A stretch of DNA of 64,000 bases from the NCBI RefSeq assembly GCF_001854325.1, contig NZ_CP017755.1, forward strand, positions 248,001 through 312,000, written 5' to 3'. Numbering within the stretch: the stretch's first letter is position 1; every line of letters starts with the position of its first letter. Of the stretch, positions 54,630-63,724 are shown piece by piece. The notes beneath the pieces are model-generated. The model did not search any database and was not told where the DNA came from. It worked only from the letters and a program-made list of their open reading frames with translations. Position numbers and translations under genes: made by a program. The stretch is from Cupriavidus malaysiensis. Lineage in GTDB: Bacteria > Pseudomonadota > Gammaproteobacteria > Burkholderiales > Burkholderiaceae.

Positions 54630-55392
54630 CGCCGCCAACCAAGGCCTGCTGGCCGGCCGGCGCGTGCTGGTGACCGGCGCCGCGCGCGGCCTGGGACTGG
54701 CCTTCGCCGAAGCGATCGCGCAGGCCGGCGCCGCCGTCGCCATGGCCGACGTGCTGGGCGAGCGCGTGCGCGCCGCCGCGGCCGGCCTGGCGCAGCGCGG
54801 CCTCACCGTGCTGCCGCTGGAGCTGGACCTGGCCGATCCGGACTCGGTGCGCCGCTGCGCGCAGCAGGCCATCGCCGGCCTGGGCGGCCTGGACGGCCTG
54901 GTCAACAACGCCGCGGTGACCGACTCGGGCGGCCGCGCCAGCGACGAGATCGATATTGCCACCTGGGACCGCGTGATGCAGGTGAACGTGCGCGGCACCT
55001 GGCTGATGACCAATGCCTGCCTGGACGCGCTGCGCGCCTCCGGACGCGGCGCCATCGTCAACCTGGCCTCCGACACGCCGCTGTGGGGCGCGCCCCGGCT
55101 GCTGGCCTACGTGGCGAGCAAGAGCGCCATCCTCGGCATGACCCGTTCGCTGTCGCGCGAACTGGGCGAGGCGCGCATCACGGTGAACGCCGTCGCGCCC
55201 GGCCTGACCCTGGTGGAAGCCACCGAGTACGTGCCGGCCAAGCGCCACGAGCTGTACCGCGAGCAGCGCGCGATCCCGCGCGAGCAGTTGCCCGAAGACG
55301 TATGCGGCGCGGTGGTGTTCGCGCTGTCCGACTTGTCCCGCTTCATGACCGGCCAGACGCTGGCGGTCAACGGCGGTTTTGTGATGCATTGA
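54622..55392 (+). CDS. SDR-family dehydrogenase
   Basis: A 256-residue classical short-chain dehydrogenase. TGAARGLG (about 19-26), NNAAVTDSGG and catalytic Y163-x3-K167 (YVASKSA) are present. It may oxidise a cis-dihydrodiol or an alcohol formed by the oxygenase. It overlaps the Rieske gene by 8 bp. Confidence 0.9.
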   Translation: MPDAANQGLLAGRRVLVTGAARGLGLAFAEAIAQAGAAVAMADVLGERVRAAAAGLAQRGLTVLPLELDLADPDSVRRCAQQAIAGLGGLDGLVNNAAVTDSGGRASDEIDIATWDRVMQVNVRGTWLMTNACLDALRASGRGAIVNLASDTPLWGAPRLLAYVASKSAILGMTRSLSRELGEARITVNAVAPGLTLVEATEYVPAKRHELYREQRAIPREQLPEDVCGAVVFALSDLSRFMTGQTLAVNGGFVMH

Positions 55393-55410
55393 ATCAGCAA
55401 GGAGAAAGAG

Positions 55411-55950
55411 ATGAGCGATCTGAGCGAAGCGACGCAGGTCAAGCGGACGTGGGAGCGCCCCGAGGGCGCCAGCTTCGACCAATGGATGGAAAGCCGCGTG
55501 GCGCGCTTCTCCACCCGCCGCTACGACTGGGACGCGCTGAAGTTCCAGGCCGACCACGATCCCAAGTACCGCCGCGCGCAGATGCGCTACCTGGGCACGG
55601 GTGGCACGGGCGTCGCGGCCGACACCAATACGGTGCCGTCGGAGCACTTCACCTTCTCGACCATGATCATCCCGGCCGGCCACGAAGGCCCGTCGCACCT
55701 GCATACCGACGTGGAAGAGGTGTTCTTCATCCTGCGCGGCAAGATCAAGCTGATCCTGGAGAAGGACGGCGAGCGCTTCGAGACCATCCTGACCGACCGC
55801 GACCTGGTCTCGGTGCCGCCCGGCGTGTACCGCGAGGAGATCAATATCGGCGAGGAAGACGCGCTGATGTGCGTGATGCTCGGCGCCAGGAAGCCGGTCA
55901 CGCCGACCTATCCGCCCGAGCACCCGCTCGCCCAGATCAAGCGCGGGTGA
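55411..55950 (+). CDS. Cupin-domain protein
   Basis: A 179-residue single-domain cupin. The metal motif HLHTDVEEVFFILRGKIKLIL (H97, H99, Glu near 103) and the second cupin motif (VSVPPGVYREEINIG) are visible, although the His usual in motif 2 is not obvious. It may be a dioxygenase, isomerase or sensor; sequence alone does not decide. It is 18 bp after the SDR gene with aaggag upstream. Confidence 0.85.
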   Translation: MSDLSEATQVKRTWERPEGASFDQWMESRVARFSTRRYDWDALKFQADHDPKYRRAQMRYLGTGGTGVAADTNTVPSEHFTFSTMIIPAGHEGPSHLHTDVEEVFFILRGKIKLILEKDGERFETILTDRDLVSVPPGVYREEINIGEEDALMCVMLGARKPVTPTYPPEHPLAQIKRG

Positions 55951-55954
55951 GATC

Positions 55955-56887
55955 GTGAACGCTCCCGTGCCCGGCAGCGCGCCTGCCTCCGCAGCGGACC
56001 ACGTCCAGGCCCCGGCGGCCCTGCTCGCCGAACTGGACGCGGGCTTCGCCGAGCGCACGGCCGTGCTGGCCGACGGCGCCCGCGTGGCCTACCGCAGCGG
56101 CGGCAGGCAGGGCCCGCTGGTGGTGCTGCTGCACGGCATCAGCTCCGGCGCGGCCTCCTGGCTGCCGTGCGCCAGCCTGCTGGCGGCGCAGGCGCGCGTG
56201 CTGGCATGGGACGCGCCCGGCTACGGCGCTTCCGCCGCGCTGGCGCAACCGGCGCCGCGCGCCTCGGACTATGCGGCGCGGCTGGCGGGTTTGCTGGAGG
56301 CGCTGGCGCTGCGTCCCGACGTCATCGTCGGCCACTCGCTGGGCGCGCTGATGGCCGCGGCCTTCGTCGCGCAGGCGCGTCCCGCGCTGCTGCCGTCGCG
56401 GCTGCTGCTGCTCAGCCCGGCGCAGGGCTACGGCGCGCCCGGCCAGCAGGAACAAGCGGCACAGGTGTCGGCGCAGCGGCTGCAGGCGCTGGCGCAGCTC
56501 GGCGTGGAAGGCCTGGCCGAGCGCGGTCCGCAGCGCCTGCTGAGCGCGGCCGCCGATGCCGGCGCGCGCGACTGGGTGCGCTGGAACATGCGGCGCCTGA
56601 ACGTGGACGGTTACCGCCAGGCGGTGGCCATGCTGTGCGGCGATGCCATCGAGCCCTACCTGCAGCGGCGAGCCGCCGGGGTGGACGCGCGGGTGGCCTG
56701 CGGCGGCGCGGACGTGGTCACCACGCCGGCGGCGAGCGAGGCGCTGGCACAGCGTCTGGGCCTGCCTTTCGGCCTGGTGCCCGATGCCGGTCATGTGTGT
56801 TATATCGAGCAGCCACAGGCACTGGCGCGCATGCTGCGCGGCCTGCTGCCCGCCGCGGCCGCTCCCGGCGCCGCCGTGTCACACTGA
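55955..56887 (+). CDS. Alpha/beta-fold hydrolase
   Basis: A 310-residue alpha/beta hydrolase. The oxyanion loop VLLHGISSGAASW, the nucleophile elbow GHSLGA (Ser about 128) and the His of PDAGHVCYIEQP (about 279) are seen. In a pathway with an extradiol dioxygenase, a MhpC/BphD-like C-C hydrolase role on the meta-cleavage product is a reasonable guess; esterase or lactonase is also possible. The start is GTG 55955, four bases after the cupin stop. Confidence 0.85.
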   Translation: MNAPVPGSAPASAADHVQAPAALLAELDAGFAERTAVLADGARVAYRSGGRQGPLVVLLHGISSGAASWLPCASLLAAQARVLAWDAPGYGASAALAQPAPRASDYAARLAGLLEALALRPDVIVGHSLGALMAAAFVAQARPALLPSRLLLLSPAQGYGAPGQQEQAAQVSAQRLQALAQLGVEGLAERGPQRLLSAAADAGARDWVRWNMRRLNVDGYRQAVAMLCGDAIEPYLQRRAAGVDARVACGGADVVTTPAASEALAQRLGLPFGLVPDAGHVCYIEQPQALARMLRGLLPAAAAPGAAVSH

Positions 56888-56924
56888 TCCATCGCCAACG
56901 CCAACTGCAAGGATGAACACGACC

Positions 56925-57755
56925 ATGAGCAAAGCCACCCTGCCCGAAGACCTCCAGGAAAAGTACATCGTGCCGGGCCTGGAGCGCGGACTGCGGCTGC
57001 TGTGCGAATTCAGCCGCAAGGACAGCACGCTGTCGGCGGCCGAACTGGCGCGCCGGCTGCAGGTGCCCCGCTCCACGGTGTTCCGTTTGCTGACCACGCT
57101 GGAGATGATGGGTTTCGTCGAGCGCACCGACGGCGGGCGCGAGTTCCGCCTCGGCATGGCCGTGCTGCGCCTGGGCTTCGAGTACCTGGCCTCGCTGGAA
57201 CTGACCGAGCTGGGCCGGCCGCTGCTCGACCGCCTGCGCGACGACATCCACTACCCGTGCAACCTGGTGGTGCGCGACGGCCGTTCGATCGTCTACGTCG
57301 CCAAGTCGGTGGCGCCGACGCCGTTCGCCAGCTCCGTCAACGTGGGCACGCGCCTGCCGGCGCACGCCACCGTGCTCGGCCGCGTGCTGCTGGAAGACCT
57401 GTCGCTGGCCGAACTGCGCGAGCTCTATCCGGAGTCGCAGCTCGAGGTGTTCTCGGAAAGCACCCCGCGCACCGTCGAACAGCTGTTCGAGATGGTGCAG
57501 CACGACCGCCAGCGCGGCTACGTGCTGCAGGAAGGCTTCTTCGAAGCGAGCATCTCCACCATCGCGGCGCCGGTGCGCGATCGCAGCGGCAAGGTGGCGG
57601 CGGCGATGGGCGCGACGATTCCGGCCTCGCGCATCGACCCGGAGCAGCTCGGCCCGATGGTGGAACAGGTCCGTCATGCGGCGGACGAGCTCTCGCGCCT
57701 GCTGGACTACCGTCCGGCGGCGGAGCACAAGGTAGTCAACTTATACCGAGAATGA
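56925..57755 (+). CDS. IclR-family transcriptional regulator
   Basis: A 276-residue regulator with an N-terminal winged HTH (LSAAELARRLQVPRSTVFRLLTTLEMMGFVERT, about 35-68) and a C-terminal ligand-binding domain (VAKSVAPTPFASSVNVGTRLPAHATVLGRVLL, about 125-156; later GYVLQEGFFEASISTIAAPVRDRSGKVAAAMGATIP). It is inside the catabolic operon and probably binds the paired 16-bp dyads at the porin and both operon promoters, so it would control itself. An effector is likely the substrate or an intermediate. ATG 56925 is preferred to ATG 56913 on ribosome-site spacing. Confidence 0.92.
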   Translation: MSKATLPEDLQEKYIVPGLERGLRLLCEFSRKDSTLSAAELARRLQVPRSTVFRLLTTLEMMGFVERTDGGREFRLGMAVLRLGFEYLASLELTELGRPLLDRLRDDIHYPCNLVVRDGRSIVYVAKSVAPTPFASSVNVGTRLPAHATVLGRVLLEDLSLAELRELYPESQLEVFSESTPRTVEQLFEMVQHDRQRGYVLQEGFFEASISTIAAPVRDRSGKVAAAMGATIPASRIDPEQLGPMVEQVRHAADELSRLLDYRPAAEHKVVNLYRE

Positions 57756-57771
57756 TGAACAAGGTGATGGG

Positions 57772-58575
57772 ATGCCGATGATCGATCTGGACGGCCGCGT
57801 GGCCGTGGTGACCGGCGGTTCGTCGGGCATAGGACTGGCCACCGTGGAGCTGCTGCTGGAAGCGGGCGCATCGGTGGCACTGTGCGGCCGGGACGAAACC
57901 CGCCTGCGCGAAGCCGAAGCCGGCCTGCGCGCACGCTTTCCCGGCGCGAAACTGTATGCGGCGCGCTGCGACGTGCTGGACCCGGGCCAGGTGCGCGCCT
58001 TCGCCGCCGCCTCCGAAGCCGCGCTGGGACCGGCGCAGATGCTGGTCAACAACGCCGGCCAGGGCCGCGTGTCGACCTTCGCGGATACCGAGGACGAGGC
58101 CTGGGCCGAAGAACTGCGGCTCAAGTTCTTCTCCGTGATCCACCCGACGCGGGCCTTCCTGCCGCAGCTGGAGCGCACGCGCGACGCGGCCGTCGTCTGC
58201 GTCAACTCTCTGCTGGCGCTGCAGCCAGAGCCCCATATGGTGGCGACCTCGGCCGCGCGCGCCGGGGTGCACAACCTGGTGCGCTCGCTGGCCACCGAGT
58301 TCGCCCCCAAGGGCATCCGCGTCAACGGCATCCTGCTCGGCCTGGTGGAATCCGGCCAGTGGCGCCGCCGCTTCGAGGCGCGCCCTGACGAAGACCGCCA
58401 TCTCGACTGGGCCGCGTGGACCGCGCGCCTGGCCGGGCAGAAGCATATCCAGCTCGGTCGCCTCGGCCTGCCGGTGGAAGCCGCGCGCGCCATCCTGTTC
58501 CTTGCCTCGCCGTTGTCTTCGTACACCACGGGCAGCCATATCGATATCTCCGGAGGACACTCCCGTCATGCGTAA
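57772..58575 (+). CDS. SDR-family protein lacking the YxxxK catalytic pair
   Basis: A 267-residue SDR fold with an intact cofactor loop TGGSSGIG (about 15-22) and NNAGQG. The catalytic block reads HMVATSAARAGVHNLV where YxxxK is expected, so Tyr and Lys appear replaced by Thr and Arg. The Ser (CVNSLLA) is kept. It may be catalytically different or inactive, or use another acid. It overlaps the TPP-enzyme gene by 8 bp. Confidence 0.85.
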   Translation: MPMIDLDGRVAVVTGGSSGIGLATVELLLEAGASVALCGRDETRLREAEAGLRARFPGAKLYAARCDVLDPGQVRAFAAASEAALGPAQMLVNNAGQGRVSTFADTEDEAWAEELRLKFFSVIHPTRAFLPQLERTRDAAVVCVNSLLALQPEPHMVATSAARAGVHNLVRSLATEFAPKGIRVNGILLGLVESGQWRRRFEARPDEDRHLDWAAWTARLAGQKHIQLGRLGLPVEAARAILFLASPLSSYTTGSHIDISGGHSRHA

Positions 58576-60295
58576 CGAACAACCGCAAGTCACCGTCGGC
58601 GCCGCCATCGCGGCCTTTCTCGAACAATGCGGGGTCAAGGCCGCCTTCGGCGTGATCTCCATCCACAACATGCCCATCCTCGACGCCATGGGCGAGCGCG
58701 GCAAGATCCGCTTCGTGCCGGCGCGCGGCGAGGCCGGCGGCACCAATATGGCCGACGCCTACGCCCGCACCACCGGCGGCCTGGGCGTGTGCCTGACCAG
58801 CACCGGCACCGCCGCCGGCAATGCCGCCGGCGCCATGGTCGAAGCGCTGACCGCCGGCACGCCGCTGCTGCACATCACCGGGCAGATCGAGACACCCTAC
58901 CTGGACCAGAGCCTGGCCTACATCCACGAGGCACCGGACCAGCTCACCATGCTCAAGGCAGTGTCCAAGGCCGCCTTCCGCGTGCGCAGCGCCGACACCG
59001 CGCTGTCGACCTTCAAGCTCGCGGTACAGACCGCGCTGACCGCGCCGAGCGGCCCCGTCAGCGTGGAAGTGCCGATCGATATCCAGTCGGCGCTGATCCC
59101 GATGCCGTCCGACCTGCGTCCGCTCGCCGTGCCCACGCACGTGCCCGCGGCCGAGGCCCTCGATGCGATGGCCGAGCACCTGGCCCGCGCCAAGCGCCCG
59201 ATGCTGTGGCTGGGCGGTGGCGCGCGCCATGCCGGCGCGCAGGTCAAGCGCCTGATGGACCTGGGCTTCGGCGTGGTCACCAGCACGCAGGGCCGCGGCA
59301 TCGTGCCGGAGGACGACCCGCGCTCGCTGGGCGCCTACAACCTGCACAAGCCGGTCGAGACCTTCTACCAGGGCTGCGACGCCATGGTGGTGGTGGGCTC
59401 GCGCTTGCGCGGCAACGAGACGCTGAAGTACGAGCTGAAGCTGCCGCGCCCGCTCTACCGCATCGACGCCGACCCCTCCGCCGAGGGCCGCTGCTACGCC
59501 AGCGATGCCTTCGTCTGCGGCGACGCCGCGCTGGCGCTGGCCGGCCTGGCCGACCGCCTCGAAGGCAAGCTCAAGGTCGACGCCGGCTTCGCCGCCGACC
59601 TGCGCCGCGCGCACGACACCGCGGTCGGCAGCCTGGTCGACGGCCTCGGCCCCTACGCCGCGCTGGTGCAGTCGCTGCAGGCAGCGGTGGGCCGCGCGTT
59701 CAACTGGGTGCGCGACGTCACCGTGTCCAACAGCACCTGGGGCAACCGCGAGCTGCGCCTGTTCGACTCGCGTGCCGGCGTGCACGCGCTGGGCGGCGGC
59801 ATCGGCCAGGGCCTGGCGATGGGCATCGGCGCCGCGGTCGGCGCGGCGGCCACCGCCTCCGGCAAGAAGACCTTCTGCCTGGCCGGCGACGGCGGCTTCA
59901 TCCTCAACCTGGGCGAACTGGCCACCGCGGTGCAGGAGCGCGCCGACCTCGTCATCGTGCTGATGAACGACCGCGGCTACGGCGTGATCAAGAACATCCA
60001 GGACGCCCAGTACGGCGGCCGCCGCCACTACGTGGACCTGCACACGCCCGACTACGCCCAGCTGGCCCAGTCGCTGGCGCTGCGCCACCGCCGCGTCGGC
60101 AACCTGGCCGACGCCGCCGCCGCGCTGGAAGCGGCCACGGCCGAAGCCGGTCCCTTCCTGCTGGAGATCGACATGCTGGCCATCGGCAGCTTCAAGACCG
60201 CCTTCGCCGGCCCGCCGGTCAACAAGGCGACGCCGGCCGACGCGCAGGGCGAGCAGGAAGCGCGCGCCGCCGAGCGCGCCACCGTGACGGCCTGA
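58568..60295 (+). CDS. Thiamine pyrophosphate-dependent enzyme (2-oxo acid decarboxylase/acetolactate synthase-like)
   Basis: A 575-residue three-domain TPP enzyme. The cofactor-activating glutamate is E55 (ARGEAGGTNMADAYAR). The central domain spans about 190-320, and the TPP/Mg motif GDGGF...N is near 440-470 (LAGDGGFILNLGELATA, then MNDRGYGVI). Similarity is to benzoylformate decarboxylase and acetolactate-synthase-like proteins. In this operon decarboxylation of an aryl-2-oxo acid to an aldehyde is plausible, with the aldehyde dehydrogenase two genes downstream. The start at 58568 follows ggagg and replaces an upstream frame start at 58502. Confidence 0.9.
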   Translation: MRNEQPQVTVGAAIAAFLEQCGVKAAFGVISIHNMPILDAMGERGKIRFVPARGEAGGTNMADAYARTTGGLGVCLTSTGTAAGNAAGAMVEALTAGTPLLHITGQIETPYLDQSLAYIHEAPDQLTMLKAVSKAAFRVRSADTALSTFKLAVQTALTAPSGPVSVEVPIDIQSALIPMPSDLRPLAVPTHVPAAEALDAMAEHLARAKRPMLWLGGGARHAGAQVKRLMDLGFGVVTSTQGRGIVPEDDPRSLGAYNLHKPVETFYQGCDAMVVVGSRLRGNETLKYELKLPRPLYRIDADPSAEGRCYASDAFVCGDAALALAGLADRLEGKLKVDAGFAADLRRAHDTAVGSLVDGLGPYAALVQSLQAAVGRAFNWVRDVTVSNSTWGNRELRLFDSRAGVHALGGGIGQGLAMGIGAAVGAAATASGKKTFCLAGDGGFILNLGELATAVQERADLVIVLMNDRGYGVIKNIQDAQYGGRRHYVDLHTPDYAQLAQSLALRHRRVGNLADAAAALEAATAEAGPFLLEIDMLAIGSFKTAFAGPPVNKATPADAQGEQEARAAERATVTA

Positions 60296-60311
60296 GGCGA
60301 GGAGAGGCGAG

Positions 60312-61112
60312 ATGCTGCACGTGTCGATGGTGGGCTGCGGCGCGATCGGGCGCGGCGTGCTGGAACTGCTCAAGGACGATCCCGACGTCGCCTTCGATGC
60401 GGTGATCGTGCCGGAGGCGGCGCAGGCCGAGGCGCGCGCGGCGCTGGCCGCGCTGGCGCCCGGCGCGCGCGTGGTCGACAGGCTCGGCGACAGCCGTCCC
60501 GACCTGCTGGTCGAGTGCGCCGGACACCAGGCGCTGGCCGAGCATGTGGTGCCGGCACTGGAACGCGGCATCGCCTGCCTGGTGGTCTCGGTGGGCGCGC
60601 TGTCGGAGCCCGGCCTGGCCGACCGGCTGGAAACCGCGGCGCGGCGCGGCCATACCCAGGTGCAACTGCTGTCCGGCGCCATCGGCGCCATCGACGCGCT
60701 GGCCGCGGCCCGCGTGGGCGGCCTCGACGAGGTGGTCTACACCGGCCGCAAGCCGCCGCGCGCCTGGCTGGGCACGCCGGCCGAGCAGGTCTGCGACCTC
60801 GGCGCGCTGACCGAGGCCCGGGTCATCTTCGAGGGCAGCGCGCGCGATGCCGCGCGGCTCTATCCGAAGAACGCCAACGTCGCGGCCACGCTGTCGCTGG
60901 CCGGGCTGGGCCTGGACCGCACGCAGGTCAAGCTGCTCGCCGATCCCGGCGAGCAGGAGAACGTGCACCACGTGGCCGCGCGTGGCGCCTTCGGCGGCTT
61001 CGAGCTGACCATGCGCGGCAAGCCGCTGGCGGCCAACCCCAAGACTTCCGCGCTGACGGTGTTCAGCGTGGTGCGGGCGCTGGGCAACCGCGCGCACGCG
61101 GTATCCATCTGA
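60312..61112 (+). CDS. nadX: Aspartate dehydrogenase-like NAD(P) oxidoreductase (NadX family)
   Basis: A 266-residue dehydrogenase with an N-terminal Rossmann fold (MVGCGAIGRGVL) and the NadX block YPKNANVAATLSLAGLGLDRT, followed by NVHHVAARGAFGGFEL and NPKTSALTVFSVVRAL. True NadX converts aspartate to iminoaspartate. In a catabolic operon next to a decarboxylase and aldehyde dehydrogenase it may instead deaminate another amino acid. The gene symbol reflects the family, not a proven substrate. Confidence 0.85.
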   Translation: MLHVSMVGCGAIGRGVLELLKDDPDVAFDAVIVPEAAQAEARAALAALAPGARVVDRLGDSRPDLLVECAGHQALAEHVVPALERGIACLVVSVGALSEPGLADRLETAARRGHTQVQLLSGAIGAIDALAAARVGGLDEVVYTGRKPPRAWLGTPAEQVCDLGALTEARVIFEGSARDAARLYPKNANVAATLSLAGLGLDRTQVKLLADPGEQENVHHVAARGAFGGFELTMRGKPLAANPKTSALTVFSVVRALGNRAHAVSI

Positions 61113-61155
61113 GGCGCGGCCCGCGGCCGGCCCGGACCAAGCAAGAGAGAGCGAG

Positions 61156-62631
61156 ATGAACACGGAACAATGCCTGCCGATCTGCGTGGCGGGGGAATGG
61201 CGCCTGGGCACGGGCGAGCGCTATGCGACGCGCTACCCGGCCACCGGCGAGGTGGTGGCCGAGCTGCACGCGGCCAGCGTGGCCGACGTCGAGGAAGCGG
61301 TACAGGGCGCGCAGCGCGCCTTCGAGACCAGCGGCTGGGCCCGGCGCAAGCCGCATGAGCGCGCCGCCGTGCTCTACCGCGTGGCCGAGCTGATCCGCGC
61401 CCGCGCCGAGCCGCTGGCGCAGCGCCAGCGCCTGGACAACGGCAAGCCGATCAGCGAGACGCGCGCGCTGGTGGCCAGCGCCGCCGGCACCTTCCAGTTC
61501 TTCGCGGCGGCCTGCGAAACGCTGGAAGAAGCGCTCACGCCGTCGCGCGGCGACTGCCTGACCCTGAGCGTGCACGAGCCGATGGGCGTGGTGGCGGCCA
61601 TCACGCCGTGGAACTCGCCGATCGCCAGCGAAGCGCAGAAGATGGCGCCGGCGCTGGCCGCGGGCAACGCCGTAGTGGTCAAGCCGGCCGAGGTCACGCC
61701 GCTGATGGCGCTGGAACTGGCCAGGATCTGCGAAGAGGCCGGCGTGCCCAAGGGCCTGGTCAGCGTGCTGCCCGGCAAGGGCTCGGTGATCGGCGACGCC
61801 ATCACCCAGCATCCGCTGGTGCGCCGCGTGTCCTTCACCGGCGGCACCAGCACCGGCCGCCATATCGCCCACATCGCCGCCGACAAGATGATGCCGGTGT
61901 CGCTGGAGCTGGGCGGCAAGTCGCCCACCATCGTGTTCGAGGATGCCGACCTGGACCACGCCGTCAACGGCGTGCTGTACGGCATCTTCAGCTCCTCGGG
62001 CGAGTCCTGCATCGCCGGCTCGCGCCTGTTCGTCGCGCGCCCGCTGTACGAGGCCTTCCTGGAGCGCCTGGCCGCCGGCGCGGCGCGCCTGCGCGTGGGC
62101 GACCCGGCCGACGAGCGCACCCAGATGGGCCCGCTGATCACCGACCGCCACCGCGACAGCATCGAGTCCTACGTGGCGATGGGTGTGGAAGACGGCGGCC
62201 AGCTGCGCACGGGCGGCGTGCGCCCGGTCGTGCCCGGCTGCGAGAACGGCTACTTCTACACGCCCACCATCATCGAAGGGCTGGATAACCGCGCGCGCCT
62301 GTGCCAGGAAGAGGTCTTCGGTCCGGTGCTGGTGGCCATGCCCTTCGAAGACGAGGAAAGCCTGGTCGAGCAGGCCAACGACAGCGTCTACGCGCTGGCC
62401 GCCGGCATCTGGACGCGCGACTACAAGCGCGCCTGGCGCTTCGCCCGCGCGGTGCAGGCCGGCAATGTGTGGATCAACACCTACAAGCAGTTCTCGATCT
62501 CCACGCCGTTCGGTGGCTGGCGCGACAGCGGCCTGGGGCGCGAGAAGGGCCGCCTGGGCATCCTGCAGTACATGGAGCAGAAGAGCGTGTACTGGGGCCT
62601 GAACGAGCAGCCGCTGCCCTGGGCCAACTGA
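61156..62631 (+). CDS. NAD(P)-dependent aldehyde dehydrogenase
   Basis: A 491-residue aldehyde dehydrogenase. The general base is E251 (LELGGKSPTIVFEDADL) and the nucleophile is C285 (SGESCIAGSRLFV). TPWNSPIASEAQKMAPALAAGNAVVVKPAE and FTGGTSTGRHIA are the cofactor blocks. It probably oxidises the aldehyde made by the TPP enzyme. It follows nadX by 43 bp with an agagagagcgag ribosome region. Confidence 0.93.
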   Translation: MNTEQCLPICVAGEWRLGTGERYATRYPATGEVVAELHAASVADVEEAVQGAQRAFETSGWARRKPHERAAVLYRVAELIRARAEPLAQRQRLDNGKPISETRALVASAAGTFQFFAAACETLEEALTPSRGDCLTLSVHEPMGVVAAITPWNSPIASEAQKMAPALAAGNAVVVKPAEVTPLMALELARICEEAGVPKGLVSVLPGKGSVIGDAITQHPLVRRVSFTGGTSTGRHIAHIAADKMMPVSLELGGKSPTIVFEDADLDHAVNGVLYGIFSSSGESCIAGSRLFVARPLYEAFLERLAAGAARLRVGDPADERTQMGPLITDRHRDSIESYVAMGVEDGGQLRTGGVRPVVPGCENGYFYTPTIIEGLDNRARLCQEEVFGPVLVAMPFEDEESLVEQANDSVYALAAGIWTRDYKRAWRFARAVQAGNVWINTYKQFSISTPFGGWRDSGLGREKGRLGILQYMEQKSVYWGLNEQPLPWAN

Positions 62632-62668
62632 GCCGGCGCCGCGCGACCCACAAGAGAGAGACAGCAAG

Positions 62669-63631
62669 ATGAACACGATCCTGGGCATCGACGAAATCGT
62701 CTACGGTGCCGACGACCTGGACGCCTGCAAGCGCTTCTTCGCCGACTGGGGCCTGGCCCTCACGCGTGAAGACGCCGCCGGCCTGGACTTCGAGACCTTG
62801 AACGGCTGCCGCGTGCTGGTGCGCCGTAGCGACGACCCGGCGCTGCCGCCTGCCATCGAGGACGGCCCGACCCTGCGCGAGGTGGTATGGGGCGTCGATA
62901 CCCCCGCCGCGCTGGCAGGCATTGCCGAGGCGATCCGCGGCGAGGCCGGCTTCACCGAGGCCGGCGGGCGCGTCGGCTGCACCGACCCCAACGGCCTGGC
63001 CGTGCGCTTCCAGCTCACCCGCAAGCGCGAGGTGCAGCTCGAATGCGCGCGCATGAACACCTGGAACGAGAAGCCGCGCCTGAACCAGCGCGCGCCCATC
63101 TACGAGCGCGCGCAGCCGGTCGAGGTCGGCCACGTGGTGTTCTTCGTCAAGGACGTGGCGGCCACCGAACGCTTCTATACCGGCAAGCTCGGCTTCGTGC
63201 CGTCCGACCGCTATCCGGAGCGCGGCGCCTTCCTGCGCTGCGCCCCCGAGGGCGGCCACCACGACCTGTTCCTGCTGCAGCTGCCCAACGGCAAGAGCGG
63301 CCTGAACCACGTCGCCTTCACCGTGCGCGACATCCACGAAGTGTTCGGCGGCGGCCTGCACGTCTCGCGCTGTGGCTGGGATACCCAGCTCGGCCCGGGC
63401 CGCCACCCGATCTCCTCGGCCTACTTCTGGTACTTCAAGAACCCGGCCGGTGGCCTGATCGAGTACTACGCCGACGAGGACCAGCTCGACGCGCGCTGGG
63501 AACCGCGCGAGTTCGAGCCCGGCCCCACCCGCTTCGCGGAGTGGGCGGTCGAGGGCGGCCTGGACGGCAACACGCGCCGGCAGAAGAACGCGGGCGGCCC
63601 CGAAGGCAAGTTCCTCACGGAAAAGCGCTGA
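62669..63631 (+). CDS. Type I extradiol ring-cleavage dioxygenase (two VOC domains)
   Basis: A 320-residue two-domain vicinal oxygen chelate protein. The C-terminal domain has the iron ligands H155 (VGHVVFFV), H214 (LNHVAFTV) and E265 (LIEYYAD), matching H146, H210 and E260 of BphC. The second-shell H246 (GRHPISS) and a following Tyr are also kept. It should open a catechol-like ring at the meta position. The ring substrate is not known. Confidence 0.88.
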   Translation: MNTILGIDEIVYGADDLDACKRFFADWGLALTREDAAGLDFETLNGCRVLVRRSDDPALPPAIEDGPTLREVVWGVDTPAALAGIAEAIRGEAGFTEAGGRVGCTDPNGLAVRFQLTRKREVQLECARMNTWNEKPRLNQRAPIYERAQPVEVGHVVFFVKDVAATERFYTGKLGFVPSDRYPERGAFLRCAPEGGHHDLFLLQLPNGKSGLNHVAFTVRDIHEVFGGGLHVSRCGWDTQLGPGRHPISSAYFWYFKNPAGGLIEYYADEDQLDARWEPREFEPGPTRFAEWAVEGGLDGNTRRQKNAGGPEGKFLTEKR

Positions 63632-63650
63632 GCGGCCCGGCGAGGCGCGC

Positions 63651-63715
63651 GCAAGACAGCAGCAACGAGACAGCAGCAAGACAGCGGCAACGAGACCGCG
63701 GCAACAGCAGGAAGG
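63651..63715. repeat. Short purine-rich cagcaacgaga-type repeats before the reductase gene
   Basis: The 93-bp gap consists of repeated caagacagcagcaacgagacagcag-like units (imperfect, 10-20 bp), ending in aggaagga, the ribosome site of the next gene. The composition resembles the repeats before the MCP gene (35521) and cheY (47022). Confidence 0.75.
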
Positions 63716-63724
63716 AAGACAGTC

